DNA of 8,351 nucleotides from an uncultured Eudoraea sp. Lineage in GTDB: Bacteria; Bacteroidota; Bacteroidia; Flavobacteriales; Flavobacteriaceae. The notes under the pieces were generated by a model, which was not told the DNA's origin, made no database searches, and worked only from the letters and a program-made list of their open reading frames with translations. The DNA is taken from positions 1 to 8,351 of the forward strand of contig CAJQNH010000003.1 in the NCBI GenBank assembly GCA_905479615.1, given 5' to 3'. Positions 1 to 6,902 of this stretch are shown one piece after another. Every line of letters begins with the position of its first letter. The stretch's first letter is position 1. The position numbers and the translations under genes are program-made.

Positions 1-1
1 A

Positions 2-2644
2 ATTGACGATTTACTTTCCCAGCCTAAGGTAATTCCGCTAATAGAAGGCACAATAAATGAAACTGCCGGGCTTCCTTTTTATCCCAACAATTTTGCACTG
101 GGTAAGGACCAGGACATCTGGCTCACGCAATCCAATCACAGCGTTGGCAGCTTGCAGCAAGGAGATTTCAAAACATATCCATTTTCCAAAACGGATAAAG
201 CACAAAAGCTTGGGATACATGAAGACTCAAAGGGAGGGATTTGGGTGCTGAGCCCATTGGACGGATTGTTCTACTTTGATAAAGCCACCAATACCTTTAT
301 AAAAAAGCTGAACATTAAAAATGGGAATACCTTATTAATTCACAAAGACTATCTTCTGGTGGGCAACGATGCACTCAGTGTCTATAAGATTCAAGAAAAT
401 GAGCCCCGACTAATTAAGACTATTGAGATTGATGATGACCTGATTACTGCCATGTATGCGGATGAAAATGATCAATACATCATCGGGACCCGTAAGGGAA
501 AGTTATTTATGGTATCTGATTTAAACGATCCTCCTCAAACGATATATGGAGCCAATGAAGCTCATCGAGTGGAAGAATTGGATTTTGGATCTATCAATGA
601 AATCTATGTAACAACGGATAGCAAAAGTAATAATGATAAGCTTTGGATTTGTTCGGAAAACGGTCTTTGGCTGCTCCAGCAACGCTTTTTCAAAACCGTT
701 AAAAATTTACCCATGAATAATCCTATCAGTATTGCCATGGGCAATCAAGGGAAAGCCTGGGCACCCATTAATTATTTATTCGAAATCTCTCCAAATCAAG
801 ATGAATTCACTGCCAGGCCCATCTATAATAATTTACAGGCAAATGCAGTTGCTCAGGACAAAGCCGGATTCCTCTGGGTGACTACCACTACACCAAAAGT
901 TGAATTATTAAAATATGATAAAAACAAGATCGTCAAAAGATATGATGATTTCCATGACCGGGGAGAGGCCATTTTTAATCTTTTTCCGGACAGTAAAGGG
1001 AACCTTTGGTTTTGCCAGGCCCCTGTGAATAAACCCATTATTGGCATTGCCAAGATCGATGAAAAAGGTGCAATCAAGTATTACGATGAGAACAAAGGCT
1101 TTGCAAGCAGGATCCTGGCAATCAAGGAAAGTGCCCGGGGCGAAATATATGCCGCAGGCATTGGTGAAGAAAGTTATTTGTATCGCTTTGATCCGGTGGA
1201 AGATCAATTTGTAAACCTTAGCCCTACCCTTCCATTTACTGCCATGCTCAATTTTGAAGCCCATGATTTGACGATTGACGATCGCGGCGTCGTATGGCTG
1301 GCAACTACAGATGGCTTGCTTCGCTACGATGGTGAAAAAATTACATTGATCCAAAATGATATTTTAGGCCAAGAAGAAGTAAGGGGGGTAACACATTATT
1401 CAAATAATAATATTTGGATCTCCACAGCTACTAAAGGACTGGTATTTCACCAACAAAATACTTCCACCGTTTTAGGTGAAATAGAAGGTTTACCCGCAGT
1501 TATAAGTGCTTACCGATGTATCACTACAGATGATCAGGGACGCATTTGGGCAGGCACTGCTGAAGGCCTGGTATACTCGCGCATGTCTGCTGCTACCCTT
1601 CCCTATTCCAATCCGCCAAGGATTAGAAAGGTTATGATCAATCAAAGGGAATTACCTGAAGGCTTTAATGAGGTCTTAGAAATAAAAAAAAGTCAGGAGC
1701 TCAATTTGTACTTTACGAATTTGTCTTTTCCTGCCAGAAATGTTCAATACCAATACAGACTACTCCGCAAAGAAGATAGACAGATTATGCTGGAAGAACA
1801 GCTCTGGCAATCAAACGGCAATAACAATGCACTAAGGTTAAGCCAAATTGAACTGGGCAAATACTACATTGAATTGAGAGCTAAACAGCCCGGAGGATAC
1901 CAATGGAGCAAGCCTTTGGAAATTCAGTTAAACGTATTTCTGCCCCTGTATTTGCAAACATGGTTTATTTATAGTTCCATCGGCCTGCTGGTTTTATTTA
2001 TATCTTATTATTTTCGTTTTTATGTAAAACGACGTTTCAACAGACTACAACAAGTCTTGAAATACTCCAATGAAAAGTTAGCAATAAAGGAAGTACAACT
2101 CCATAAAAAGATTCGAGAATTTGAAGCGCAGCAAGAAGAATTGGATAGTGCAAATTCGAATATCCATACCCTTGAACTATTTATCAAAGAAATTCCCAAA
2201 AAGGCATCGTGGAACGACATCATCACTGCGATGGGCAAAGCCGTTAAGCAATCTTCTGATATAAACGCTTTTGAAATTGCATTTAAGGAAAAAAATGAAA
2301 TCGTCCACAAGGGTTTTTCCAACCAGGAACGAAGTGGTTATACTTTTAGAAGCAAATCCTTCAACATCAAAACCAGTTTAACATGCTGGGCTATGGCCAA
2401 CAATCAGGAAGTCTTAATTAATGACTTCGATAAGGAGCATACGATGTACATTGGAAAAAAGGCTGCCTATCGTTTTAATTCCTTATTGTTTATACCTTTT
2501 AATTTAGAGAATGATCAGCCGGTCGTTTTATGTGCTTACAGTATCCAGAAAAATCAATTCGACCAAAATGATATAGTTATGTTTAGAATTTTGGCCCAAT
2601 TTATCTGCTTTTCCATTCACGAGGAAATAACGAAGGAGGTATGA
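2..2644 (+). CDS. Two-component-regulator propeller / triple-tyrosine (Y_Y_Y) membrane sensor with C-terminal GAF-like domain, 5' truncated
   Basis: The frame is open from base 2, so the gene starts outside the window; 880 residues are visible. Visible residues 1 to about 560 carry repeated propeller-blade motifs: DIWL (38-41), GGIWV (about 79), LWICSENGLWLL, GFLWVTT (289-295), GNLWF, GVVWLATTDGLLRYDG, NIWIST and GRIWAGT. Residues about 566-648 fit the Y_Y_Y domain that closes such periplasmic sensor regions. One membrane helix follows (about 656-676) with basic residues after it, then a charged coiled coil (about 679-730) and a GAF-like domain (about 738-875), whose end has the typical LLFIPF...VVLCAYS...F...D...LAQFI pattern. 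Family knowledge: these proteins sense periplasmic ligands and normally end in a histidine kinase, HTH or cyclase. Here none is present; the protein ends about 5 residues after the GAF-like fold. Its stop overlaps the start of the channel gene, implying co-translation. The ligand and output are unknown. A TTG at 152 is not the start, since coding similarity continues upstream. Confidence 0.85.
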   Translation: MDDLLSQPKVIPLIEGTINETAGLPFYPNNFALGKDQDIWLTQSNHSVGSLQQGDFKTYPFSKTDKAQKLGIHEDSKGGIWVLSPLDGLFYFDKATNTFIKKLNIKNGNTLLIHKDYLLVGNDALSVYKIQENEPRLIKTIEIDDDLITAMYADENDQYIIGTRKGKLFMVSDLNDPPQTIYGANEAHRVEELDFGSINEIYVTTDSKSNNDKLWICSENGLWLLQQRFFKTVKNLPMNNPISIAMGNQGKAWAPINYLFEISPNQDEFTARPIYNNLQANAVAQDKAGFLWVTTTTPKVELLKYDKNKIVKRYDDFHDRGEAIFNLFPDSKGNLWFCQAPVNKPIIGIAKIDEKGAIKYYDENKGFASRILAIKESARGEIYAAGIGEESYLYRFDPVEDQFVNLSPTLPFTAMLNFEAHDLTIDDRGVVWLATTDGLLRYDGEKITLIQNDILGQEEVRGVTHYSNNNIWISTATKGLVFHQQNTSTVLGEIEGLPAVISAYRCITTDDQGRIWAGTAEGLVYSRMSAATLPYSNPPRIRKVMINQRELPEGFNEVLEIKKSQELNLYFTNLSFPARNVQYQYRLLRKEDRQIMLEEQLWQSNGNNNALRLSQIELGKYYIELRAKQPGGYQWSKPLEIQLNVFLPLYLQTWFIYSSIGLLVLFISYYFRFYVKRRFNRLQQVLKYSNEKLAIKEVQLHKKIREFEAQQEELDSANSNIHTLELFIKEIPKKASWNDIITAMGKAVKQSSDINAFEIAFKEKNEIVHKGFSNQERSGYTFRSKSFNIKTSLTCWAMANNQEVLINDFDKEHTMYIGKKAAYRFNSLLFIPFNLENDQPVVLCAYSIQKNQFDQNDIVMFRILAQFICFSIHEEITKEV

Positions 2645-3723
2645 AGAATCAATGGTTGCACATATTAATTTTATTATTGCTTGCAGTAAGTACTCTTCAG
2701 GCTTCTGCTGAACGAGATACGCTTACCGTAGGTATTTACCATAATCCACCCTTTGTAATAAAAATGGAAGATGGTAATTTTGAGGGCTTGAGTATTGAGT
2801 TATGGGAAAACATAGCACAGTCTGCCGATCTGAATTTCCGTTATGAACTATATTCAGATTTCATCGGTATTTTAAAAAGTCTTCAGTACGAGGATATCGA
2901 TCTAACCATTAATCCTATGGATGTGAATGATTCGCGGGTTAATAAATTTGACATGACGCAGCCCTATTTCATTTCCAGTATTGGAGTAGCTATTCCTTAC
3001 TTAAATCGCTCCCCCTTAACTGTTTTCATTAGTAATATTTTCTCACTGGCTTTTTTAGAAATTATATTGTTACTCATTTTTGTCATTTTTGTCTTTGGTT
3101 TTTTTCTATGGCTAATTGAACGAAGACATAATAAATTTCAATTCCGTCCCGGTCTTTTAGGCCTTTTTGACGGGCTATGGTGGTCAGCCGTAACAATGAC
3201 TACGGTGGGTTATGGCGATAAAGCTCCCAAGTCGAACATAGGCAAAGCGATTGCCATTATTTGGATGTTTACTGCAGTGATCATTATTTCGAGTTTTACT
3301 GCCAGCATCGCTTCCACGCTAACTATTTCCGGATTACAAACCGACATCAAAAATGCCGAGGATATTCGATTGGTGGAAAATATTTCAGTAGTGGGTGCTA
3401 CAAACGAAGAGTCCTATTTAATAGAAGAAAATATTCCAATTAATATGACTTATGCTTCACCAATTCTTGCCCTCAGAGCACTTGCCAAAAAAGAAAATGA
3501 TGTACTGCTATTCGATCATACCATTTTACAGTATTACATCAATCGGCTTTCTTTAGATGAAAAGGTGAAACTGCTGCCCATCACTTTTAAAGAGAACTAT
3601 CAAAGTTTTATGTTACCGAAGAACCACCCGGCTTTTGACCTTATCAATGTTGGTTTAATGAAGGAGATCCAGAAGGAACATTGGATAGATTTGCAAAGGA
3701 AGTATGGTGTTAAGGCGAAATAA
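2641..3723 (+). CDS. GluR0-like ligand-gated potassium channel (periplasmic binding domain split by M1-P-M2 pore)
   Basis: A 360-residue protein with a signal peptide (basic MKNQW, hydrophobic to about 20, ASA cleavage region). Lobe S1 (about 27-120) is SBP_bac_3/ionotropic-receptor-like (LTVGIYHNPPFV...FEGLSIELW). Then come M1 (about 132-158), a pore loop with WWSAVTMTTVGYGD (180-193), M2 (about 203-226) ending SSFTASIASTLT, and lobe S2 (about 239-358). There is no third membrane helix. This order matches Synechocystis GluR0, a glutamate-gated K+ channel of similar size. The TVGYGD filter predicts K+ selectivity. R99, seven residues after P92 as in eukaryotic glutamate receptors, aligns with the carboxylate-binding arginine. 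D292 (LLFDHTILQYY) aligns with the acidic residue that holds the ligand amino group, so an amino-acid ligand is inferred. The ATG start gives a proper signal peptide and overlaps the upstream TGA. An AAGGAGGT lies directly against the ATG, too close for normal Shine-Dalgarno use. The exact ligand is not known. Confidence 0.9.
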   Translation: MKNQWLHILILLLLAVSTLQASAERDTLTVGIYHNPPFVIKMEDGNFEGLSIELWENIAQSADLNFRYELYSDFIGILKSLQYEDIDLTINPMDVNDSRVNKFDMTQPYFISSIGVAIPYLNRSPLTVFISNIFSLAFLEIILLLIFVIFVFGFFLWLIERRHNKFQFRPGLLGLFDGLWWSAVTMTTVGYGDKAPKSNIGKAIAIIWMFTAVIIISSFTASIASTLTISGLQTDIKNAEDIRLVENISVVGATNEESYLIEENIPINMTYASPILALRALAKKENDVLLFDHTILQYYINRLSLDEKVKLLPITFKENYQSFMLPKNHPAFDLINVGLMKEIQKEHWIDLQRKYGVKAK

Positions 3724-3829
3724 AAAATGGAGTGTTTCGAAATTCATAAATACTCAAACAGGTCAATTGCTATAAAAACAACTGCTGACAAAGCATAAAC
3801 ATAAAATATAGGTTTCTTAGAAATTTACT

Positions 3830-4009
3830 TTAAACATGCATCCCACCCTTTTGTAATCCATGCATTATATAATGAAATGATAATGTGCCTGCAGGCAGGG
3901 AACATTTGGGATTAATAGTCAGGGCTTTTTCGAATTGAGAAATAAACTGTTCCTTTTCTGAATAAATAAAATGTTTAACGGCAAGAACTGTATTAGCCAA
4001 ATTGCTATT
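3830..4009 (-). pseudogene. Probable TPR-protein relic (C-terminal TPR fragment)
   Basis: The - strand frame reads about 60 residues that look like one TPR unit from large Bacteroidota TPR proteins: ANTVLAVKHFIYSEKEQFI followed by SQFEKALTINPKCSLPAGTL and SFHYIMHG. The pattern [aromatic]-x(5)-E-x-F-x(3)-[EF]-x-A-L-x-[IL]-N-P is the usual helix pair plus NP turn. No convincing start exists: the open frame begins inside the end of purC and the similarity begins only after the purC stop. It ends early at a TAA, where such proteins continue with more repeats, and the last residues (GLQKGGMHV) already look degenerate. I read it as leftover from a lost TPR gene downstream of purC. A short real gene or chance similarity cannot be excluded. 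The rest of the gap, 3724-3829, shows nothing I recognise on either strand. Confidence 0.4.
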
Positions 4010-4012
4010 TGG
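3997..4012 (-). terminator. Weak hairpin just after purC
   Basis: On the - strand, CCAAAT AGCA ATTTGG forms a perfect 6-base stem with a 4-base loop, starting 4 bases after the purC stop. The position suits transcript 3'-end formation or protection. The stem is short and AT-rich and no T-run follows it, so it is a poor intrinsic terminator by the classical model. It could also be chance. Confidence 0.25.
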
Positions 4013-4016
4013 AAAT

Positions 4017-4979
4017 TTATCGATCGTCAGACTTCTCAAAATATTGCAGGATATTGTTTTCTATACGATGCGTTATATTGGTAGAATCGGCTTTGATAAA
4101 GGTTTCCCCCGTAATCTTTTCGTAAAGTTCAATATAACGCTCAGAAACTGTAATAATGTACTCATCAGACATTTCGGGAACCGTTTGTCCTTCCAGCCCC
4201 TGAAATCCATTGCTAATCAACCATTGGCGAACAAATTCCTTTGATAACTGTTTTTGACCTTCTCCCCTGCTCTGTCTTTCCTCGTAACCCTCCGCATAAA
4301 AGTAGCGCGAAGAATCAGGGGTGTGTATTTCATCGATCAGGAGAATTTCGCCTTCTCTATTTTTCCCGAATTCATACTTGGTATCAACCAGGAGTAAACC
4401 CCTTTGCTTTGCTATTTCCGTGCCCCTGTTAAATAATGCCCTGGTATAATTTTCGAGTATTTCATAATCCTTCTCTGATACAATACCACGCTTTATGATA
4501 TCTCCCCTGGAAATGTCTTCATCGTGGTTTCCCTCTTCGGCTTTCGTAGCCGGGGTTATGATGGGTTCTTTAAACTTATCATTTTCAATCATCCCGTCAG
4601 GCATTGCCACACCGCAGAGTGTTCTTTTCCCGGCTTTATACTCCCTGGCCGCATGGCCGGAAAGATATCCTCGTATTACCATCTCAACCTTAAATGGTTC
4701 GCAGGCCTGGCCAATAGCCACGTTTGGATCAGGAGTGGCTACTAACCAATTTGGAACTATATCTGAGGTTGCCCTCATCATTTTGGTGGCAATCTGGTTG
4801 AGTATCTGGCCTTTGTATGGAATTCCTTTTGGCATGACAACATCAAAAGCAGATAGGCGATCTGTTGCTATCATAATGAGTTTATCATTTTTTAGATGAT
4901 AAACTTCCCTCACTTTTCCCTTATATACCCCTATTTGGTTGGGAAAACTAAAATTAGTAGTCATGATTGTCTCGGCCAT
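4017..4979 (-). CDS. purC: Phosphoribosylaminoimidazolesuccinocarboxamide synthase (SAICAR synthetase)
   Basis: PurC (EC 6.3.2.6) joins CAIR and aspartate with ATP to make SAICAR in de novo purine synthesis, in the cytosol. The 320-residue protein has the family landmarks in order: VYKGKVREVY near the N-terminus (18-27; phosphate-binding region), TDRLSAFDVVMPKGIPYKG (39-57), VIRGYLSGHAAREYKAGKR (101-119), LLLVDTKYEFGK (195-206) and ILLIDEIHTPDSSRYF (212-227). Its length, with the extended C-terminal part, fits the long PurC form of Bacteroidota and yeast rather than the roughly 240-residue form of E. coli. The start MAETIMTTNFSFPNQ is chosen over the internal Met6 because related proteins keep a short stretch before the NFxFPNQ motif; a GAGAGG lies two bases before it. 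It follows phoH by 9 bases and is probably co-transcribed with it. No key residue appears to be missing. Confidence 0.97.
   Translation of the reverse strand: MAETIMTTNFSFPNQIGVYKGKVREVYHLKNDKLIMIATDRLSAFDVVMPKGIPYKGQILNQIATKMMRATSDIVPNWLVATPDPNVAIGQACEPFKVEMVIRGYLSGHAAREYKAGKRTLCGVAMPDGMIENDKFKEPIITPATKAEEGNHDEDISRGDIIKRGIVSEKDYEILENYTRALFNRGTEIAKQRGLLLVDTKYEFGKNREGEILLIDEIHTPDSSRYFYAEGYEERQSRGEGQKQLSKEFVRQWLISNGFQGLEGQTVPEMSDEYIITVSERYIELYEKITGETFIKADSTNITHRIENNILQYFEKSDDR
4879..4905. repeat. 10-base perfect inverted repeat inside purC
   Basis: AGTTTATCAT (4879-4888) and ATGATAAACT (4896-4905) are exact reverse complements around a 7-base spacer. In purC mRNA this would form a 10-bp stem with a CUAAAAA loop, about 75-100 bases into the coding sequence, over codons 25-34 (the VYHLKNDKLIM region). 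It may be a chance product of codon choice, or an mRNA structure affecting translation or stability. Confidence 0.6.
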
Positions 4980-4988
4980 ACCTCTCTT

Positions 4989-5942
4989 TTAGTTTTGATG
5001 CTCAATATTCTTATAAGCATCTATCACCTTCTTAACAAGGTTATGTCTTATAACATCCTTATCATCTAAGTATATGATCTGAATACCAGGTACGCTTTTA
5101 AGGATCAATAGTGCTTCTTTGAGGCCGGAGATTACCCTGCGCGGTAAATCTATTTGTCCGGGGTCGCCCGTAATTAAAAATTTGGCATTCTTTCCCATAC
5201 GGGTAAGAAACATTTTCATTTGAGCATGTGTCGTATTCTGCGCCTCGTCAAGGATTACAAATGCATGATCCAAAGTTCGTCCCCGCATAAAAGCTAGCGG
5301 AGCAATTTGTATGGTTCCGTTTTCTATATAATGAATAAGTTTTTCACCCGGTATCATATCCCGCAACGCGTCATAAAGTGGCTGCATATAAGGATCGAGT
5401 TTTTCCTTCAGGTCCCCAGGTAAAAATCCGAGGTTTTCTCCGGCCTCAACGGCAGGCCGGGTTAAAATGATCCTTTTAACCTCTTTATTTTTTAGTGCCC
5501 TTACCGCCAATGCCACTCCGGTATAAGTTTTACCCGTACCTGCAGGACCTATGGCAAATACCATGTCATTTTTTTCGGTAGAATCAACCAATTTTCTTTG
5601 GTTGGCTGTAATCGCTTTAATATAACGCCCATTAACGCCATGAACAATAATGTCTCCGCTACTTTCAGAAGATTCATATTCTCCTTTGCCGTTGCTTGTA
5701 AGCACTCTCTCTATTACATTTTCGTCCAGGGTGTTGTATTTGGTGAAATGTGCCGTAAGCATATGAAACCGCTTATCAAACTCATCCAGCAGAGGTTCAT
5801 CGCCATAAACTTTTATTTTGCTTCCTCTGGCTACTATTTTTAATTTGGGAAAATACTTTTTTAAGAGATTAATGTTTTCGTTTTGATGTCCGAAGAATTC
5901 CCTTGGACTAATCGCAGTAAGTTCTAAGTTAAGTTCGTTCAA
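4989..5942 (-). CDS. PhoH family ATPase
   Basis: A 317-residue cytosolic P-loop ATPase of the PhoH-like family. The N-terminal part (about 1-105) includes the small domain IVARGSKIKVYGDEP (37-50) and LDENVIERVL. The ATPase core holds Walker A GPAGTGKT (132-139), the TRPAVEAGENLGFLPGD block (161-177), DPYMQPLYDAL, Walker B VILDEAQN (229-236) and FLITGDPGQIDLPR (255-268). This is the usual length for bacterial PhoH. Family members are linked to phosphate stress and RNA metabolism (often near ybeY), but the exact reaction is unsettled, so none is assigned. The start is TTG: an in-frame TAA lies three codons upstream, no ATG or GTG lies between, and the next Met (61) would remove conserved sequence. 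It is the first gene of a phoH-purC unit, 9 bases before purC, and divergent from the operon at 6072. Confidence 0.93.
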   Translation of the reverse strand: MNELNLELTAISPREFFGHQNENINLLKKYFPKLKIVARGSKIKVYGDEPLLDEFDKRFHMLTAHFTKYNTLDENVIERVLTSNGKGEYESSESSGDIIVHGVNGRYIKAITANQRKLVDSTEKNDMVFAIGPAGTGKTYTGVALAVRALKNKEVKRIILTRPAVEAGENLGFLPGDLKEKLDPYMQPLYDALRDMIPGEKLIHYIENGTIQIAPLAFMRGRTLDHAFVILDEAQNTTHAQMKMFLTRMGKNAKFLITGDPGQIDLPRRVISGLKEALLILKSVPGIQIIYLDDKDVIRHNLVKKVIDAYKNIEHQN

Positions 5943-6005
5943 AGAATAGATTTATTTAATTGATGTGTGCCGTAAGATAAATTTCTGTAGGCTGTTTTTT
6001 TCATG

Positions 6006-6013
6006 TAATTTTG
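6006..6013 (+). promoter_or_regulatory. Candidate Bacteroidota -7 box for the SAM hydrolase-gldFG operon
   Basis: TAATTTTG matches the phylum consensus TAnnTTTG exactly. Twenty bases upstream, TTTC (5982-5985) is one mismatch from the -33 element TTTG, within the accepted 17-23 spacing. It would give a leader of about 50 bases before the ATG at 6072. This is motif matching only. Confidence 0.45.
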
Positions 6014-6018
6014 TCAAA

Positions 6019-6026
6019 CAAACTTA
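6019..6026 (-). promoter_or_regulatory. Candidate -7 box for phoH-purC
   Basis: Read on the - strand, TAAGTTTG matches TAnnTTTG exactly and lies about 76 bases before the phoH TTG. I see no good -33 TTTG at the right distance, so support is weaker than for the opposite box. Each box lies roughly where the other's transcript would begin. Confidence 0.3.
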
Positions 6027-6071
6027 AGTAAAAATCGGTTTGAATAGTTAAAAAAATATCAACAGTGCTGC

Positions 6072-6902
6072 ATGGCAATCATCACTTTAACTACAGATTT
6101 TGGATATAAAGACCATTTTGTAGGGGCCCTTAAGGGGACTATTTATAAAGAGCTTTCGGATGCAAAAATTGTTGATATCACACACACCGTAAGCCCTTTT
6201 AATATTCAGGAATGCGCTTATATTCTTAAAAATTCTTATAAGGCTTTTCCGGAAGGAACCATTCATATTGTTGGGGTAGATTCTGAACCTACCATTGAAA
6301 ACCAGCATATTGCTGTATTGGTTGATAACCACTATTTCATTAGTGCCAATAATGGGGTAATTAGTTTAATAACTTCAGAAATTAAACCTGAAAAAGTTGT
6401 TGAAATAAATATTCCGAACCCCGTGAATGGATCCTTCCCTGTATTAGACATATTTGTCAAGGTTGCATGCCATATAGTTCGCGGAGGAAAGTTGGAAGTT
6501 GTTGGTAAATCATTTGAAGACTTAAAAGAACTTAAAGAATTTGCTCCAAGAATAACAAACGATGGCAAAACAATAGTTGGGAGTGTTATTTATATAGACA
6601 ACTATGGAAATGTGATAACAAATATTCAGAGAAGCCTGTTTGAAGCCTACCGGAATGGGAGAAAATTTGAAATTAACGCGAGAAATAGAAAAATCAGCCA
6701 AATCTATAACAGGTATAGCGACATAATAAATTTCGACCTTGAAAAAAACCAGCGAAAGGGTCCGGGAGATTTACTGGCCCTTTTCAATTCGTCTGACTAT
6801 TTAGAACTGGCTATTTATAAGAGTGATCTGAATACCGTTGGGGGCGCCTCTACCCTATTGGGATTGGATTACAGAGATACCATTATAATAAACTTTTTAT
6901 AA
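6072..6902 (+). CDS. DUF62-family SAM hydrolase-like protein (SAM hydroxide adenosyltransferase / chlorinase-fluorinase fold)
   Basis: The 276-residue protein belongs to the family that splits S-adenosylmethionine to adenosine and methionine using water, and includes fluorinase and chlorinase. Seen in order: ITLTTDFGYKDHFVGALKG (4-22), IVDITHTVSPFNIQECAYIL (33-52), HIVGVD (65-70), YFISANNGVISL (88-99), LDIFVKVACHIVRGG (125-139) and YIDNYGNVITNI (174-185), plus the C-terminal GASTLLGLDYRDTIIINF. Length is normal. Odd: archaeal members use an Asp-Arg-His triad to activate water. By eye the Asp is D70, but the Arg position (seven later) is N77 and the His position (three before the IF-preceding Asp) is P123. 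Activity may be altered or the chemistry may differ; I recall similar substitutions in other Flavobacteriaceae. The ATG gives the exact family N-terminus. It is the first gene of an operon; its stop directly abuts the next ATG. Confidence 0.9.
   Translation: MAIITLTTDFGYKDHFVGALKGTIYKELSDAKIVDITHTVSPFNIQECAYILKNSYKAFPEGTIHIVGVDSEPTIENQHIAVLVDNHYFISANNGVISLITSEIKPEKVVEINIPNPVNGSFPVLDIFVKVACHIVRGGKLEVVGKSFEDLKELKEFAPRITNDGKTIVGSVIYIDNYGNVITNIQRSLFEAYRNGRKFEINARNRKISQIYNRYSDIINFDLEKNQRKGPGDLLALFNSSDYLELAIYKSDLNTVGGASTLLGLDYRDTIIINFL

Noticed and set aside
152..154. TTG as start of the propeller gene
   Set aside because: The frame is open back to base 2 and the upstream residues contain a further propeller motif (DIWL), so the gene is cut by the window edge rather than starting here.
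908..1354. 148-codon open frame on the - strand
   Set aside because: It lies fully antisense to the propeller coding region, shows no domain pattern, and is a shadow of the real gene.
2..3723. Polysaccharide-utilisation locus reading of the propeller gene
   Set aside because: Propeller sensors often sit in PULs, but no SusC/SusD, glycoside hydrolase, or hybrid kinase domain is present here.
3886..3897. TGCCTGCAGGCA, a perfect 12-base palindrome
   Set aside because: Has no loop and no second copy seen in the window; it lies inside the TPR-like relic and may come from its codons, so no operator is claimed.
4495..4899. 134-codon open frame on the + strand
   Set aside because: Antisense to purC, whose protein is well conserved; the antisense product has no recognisable features.
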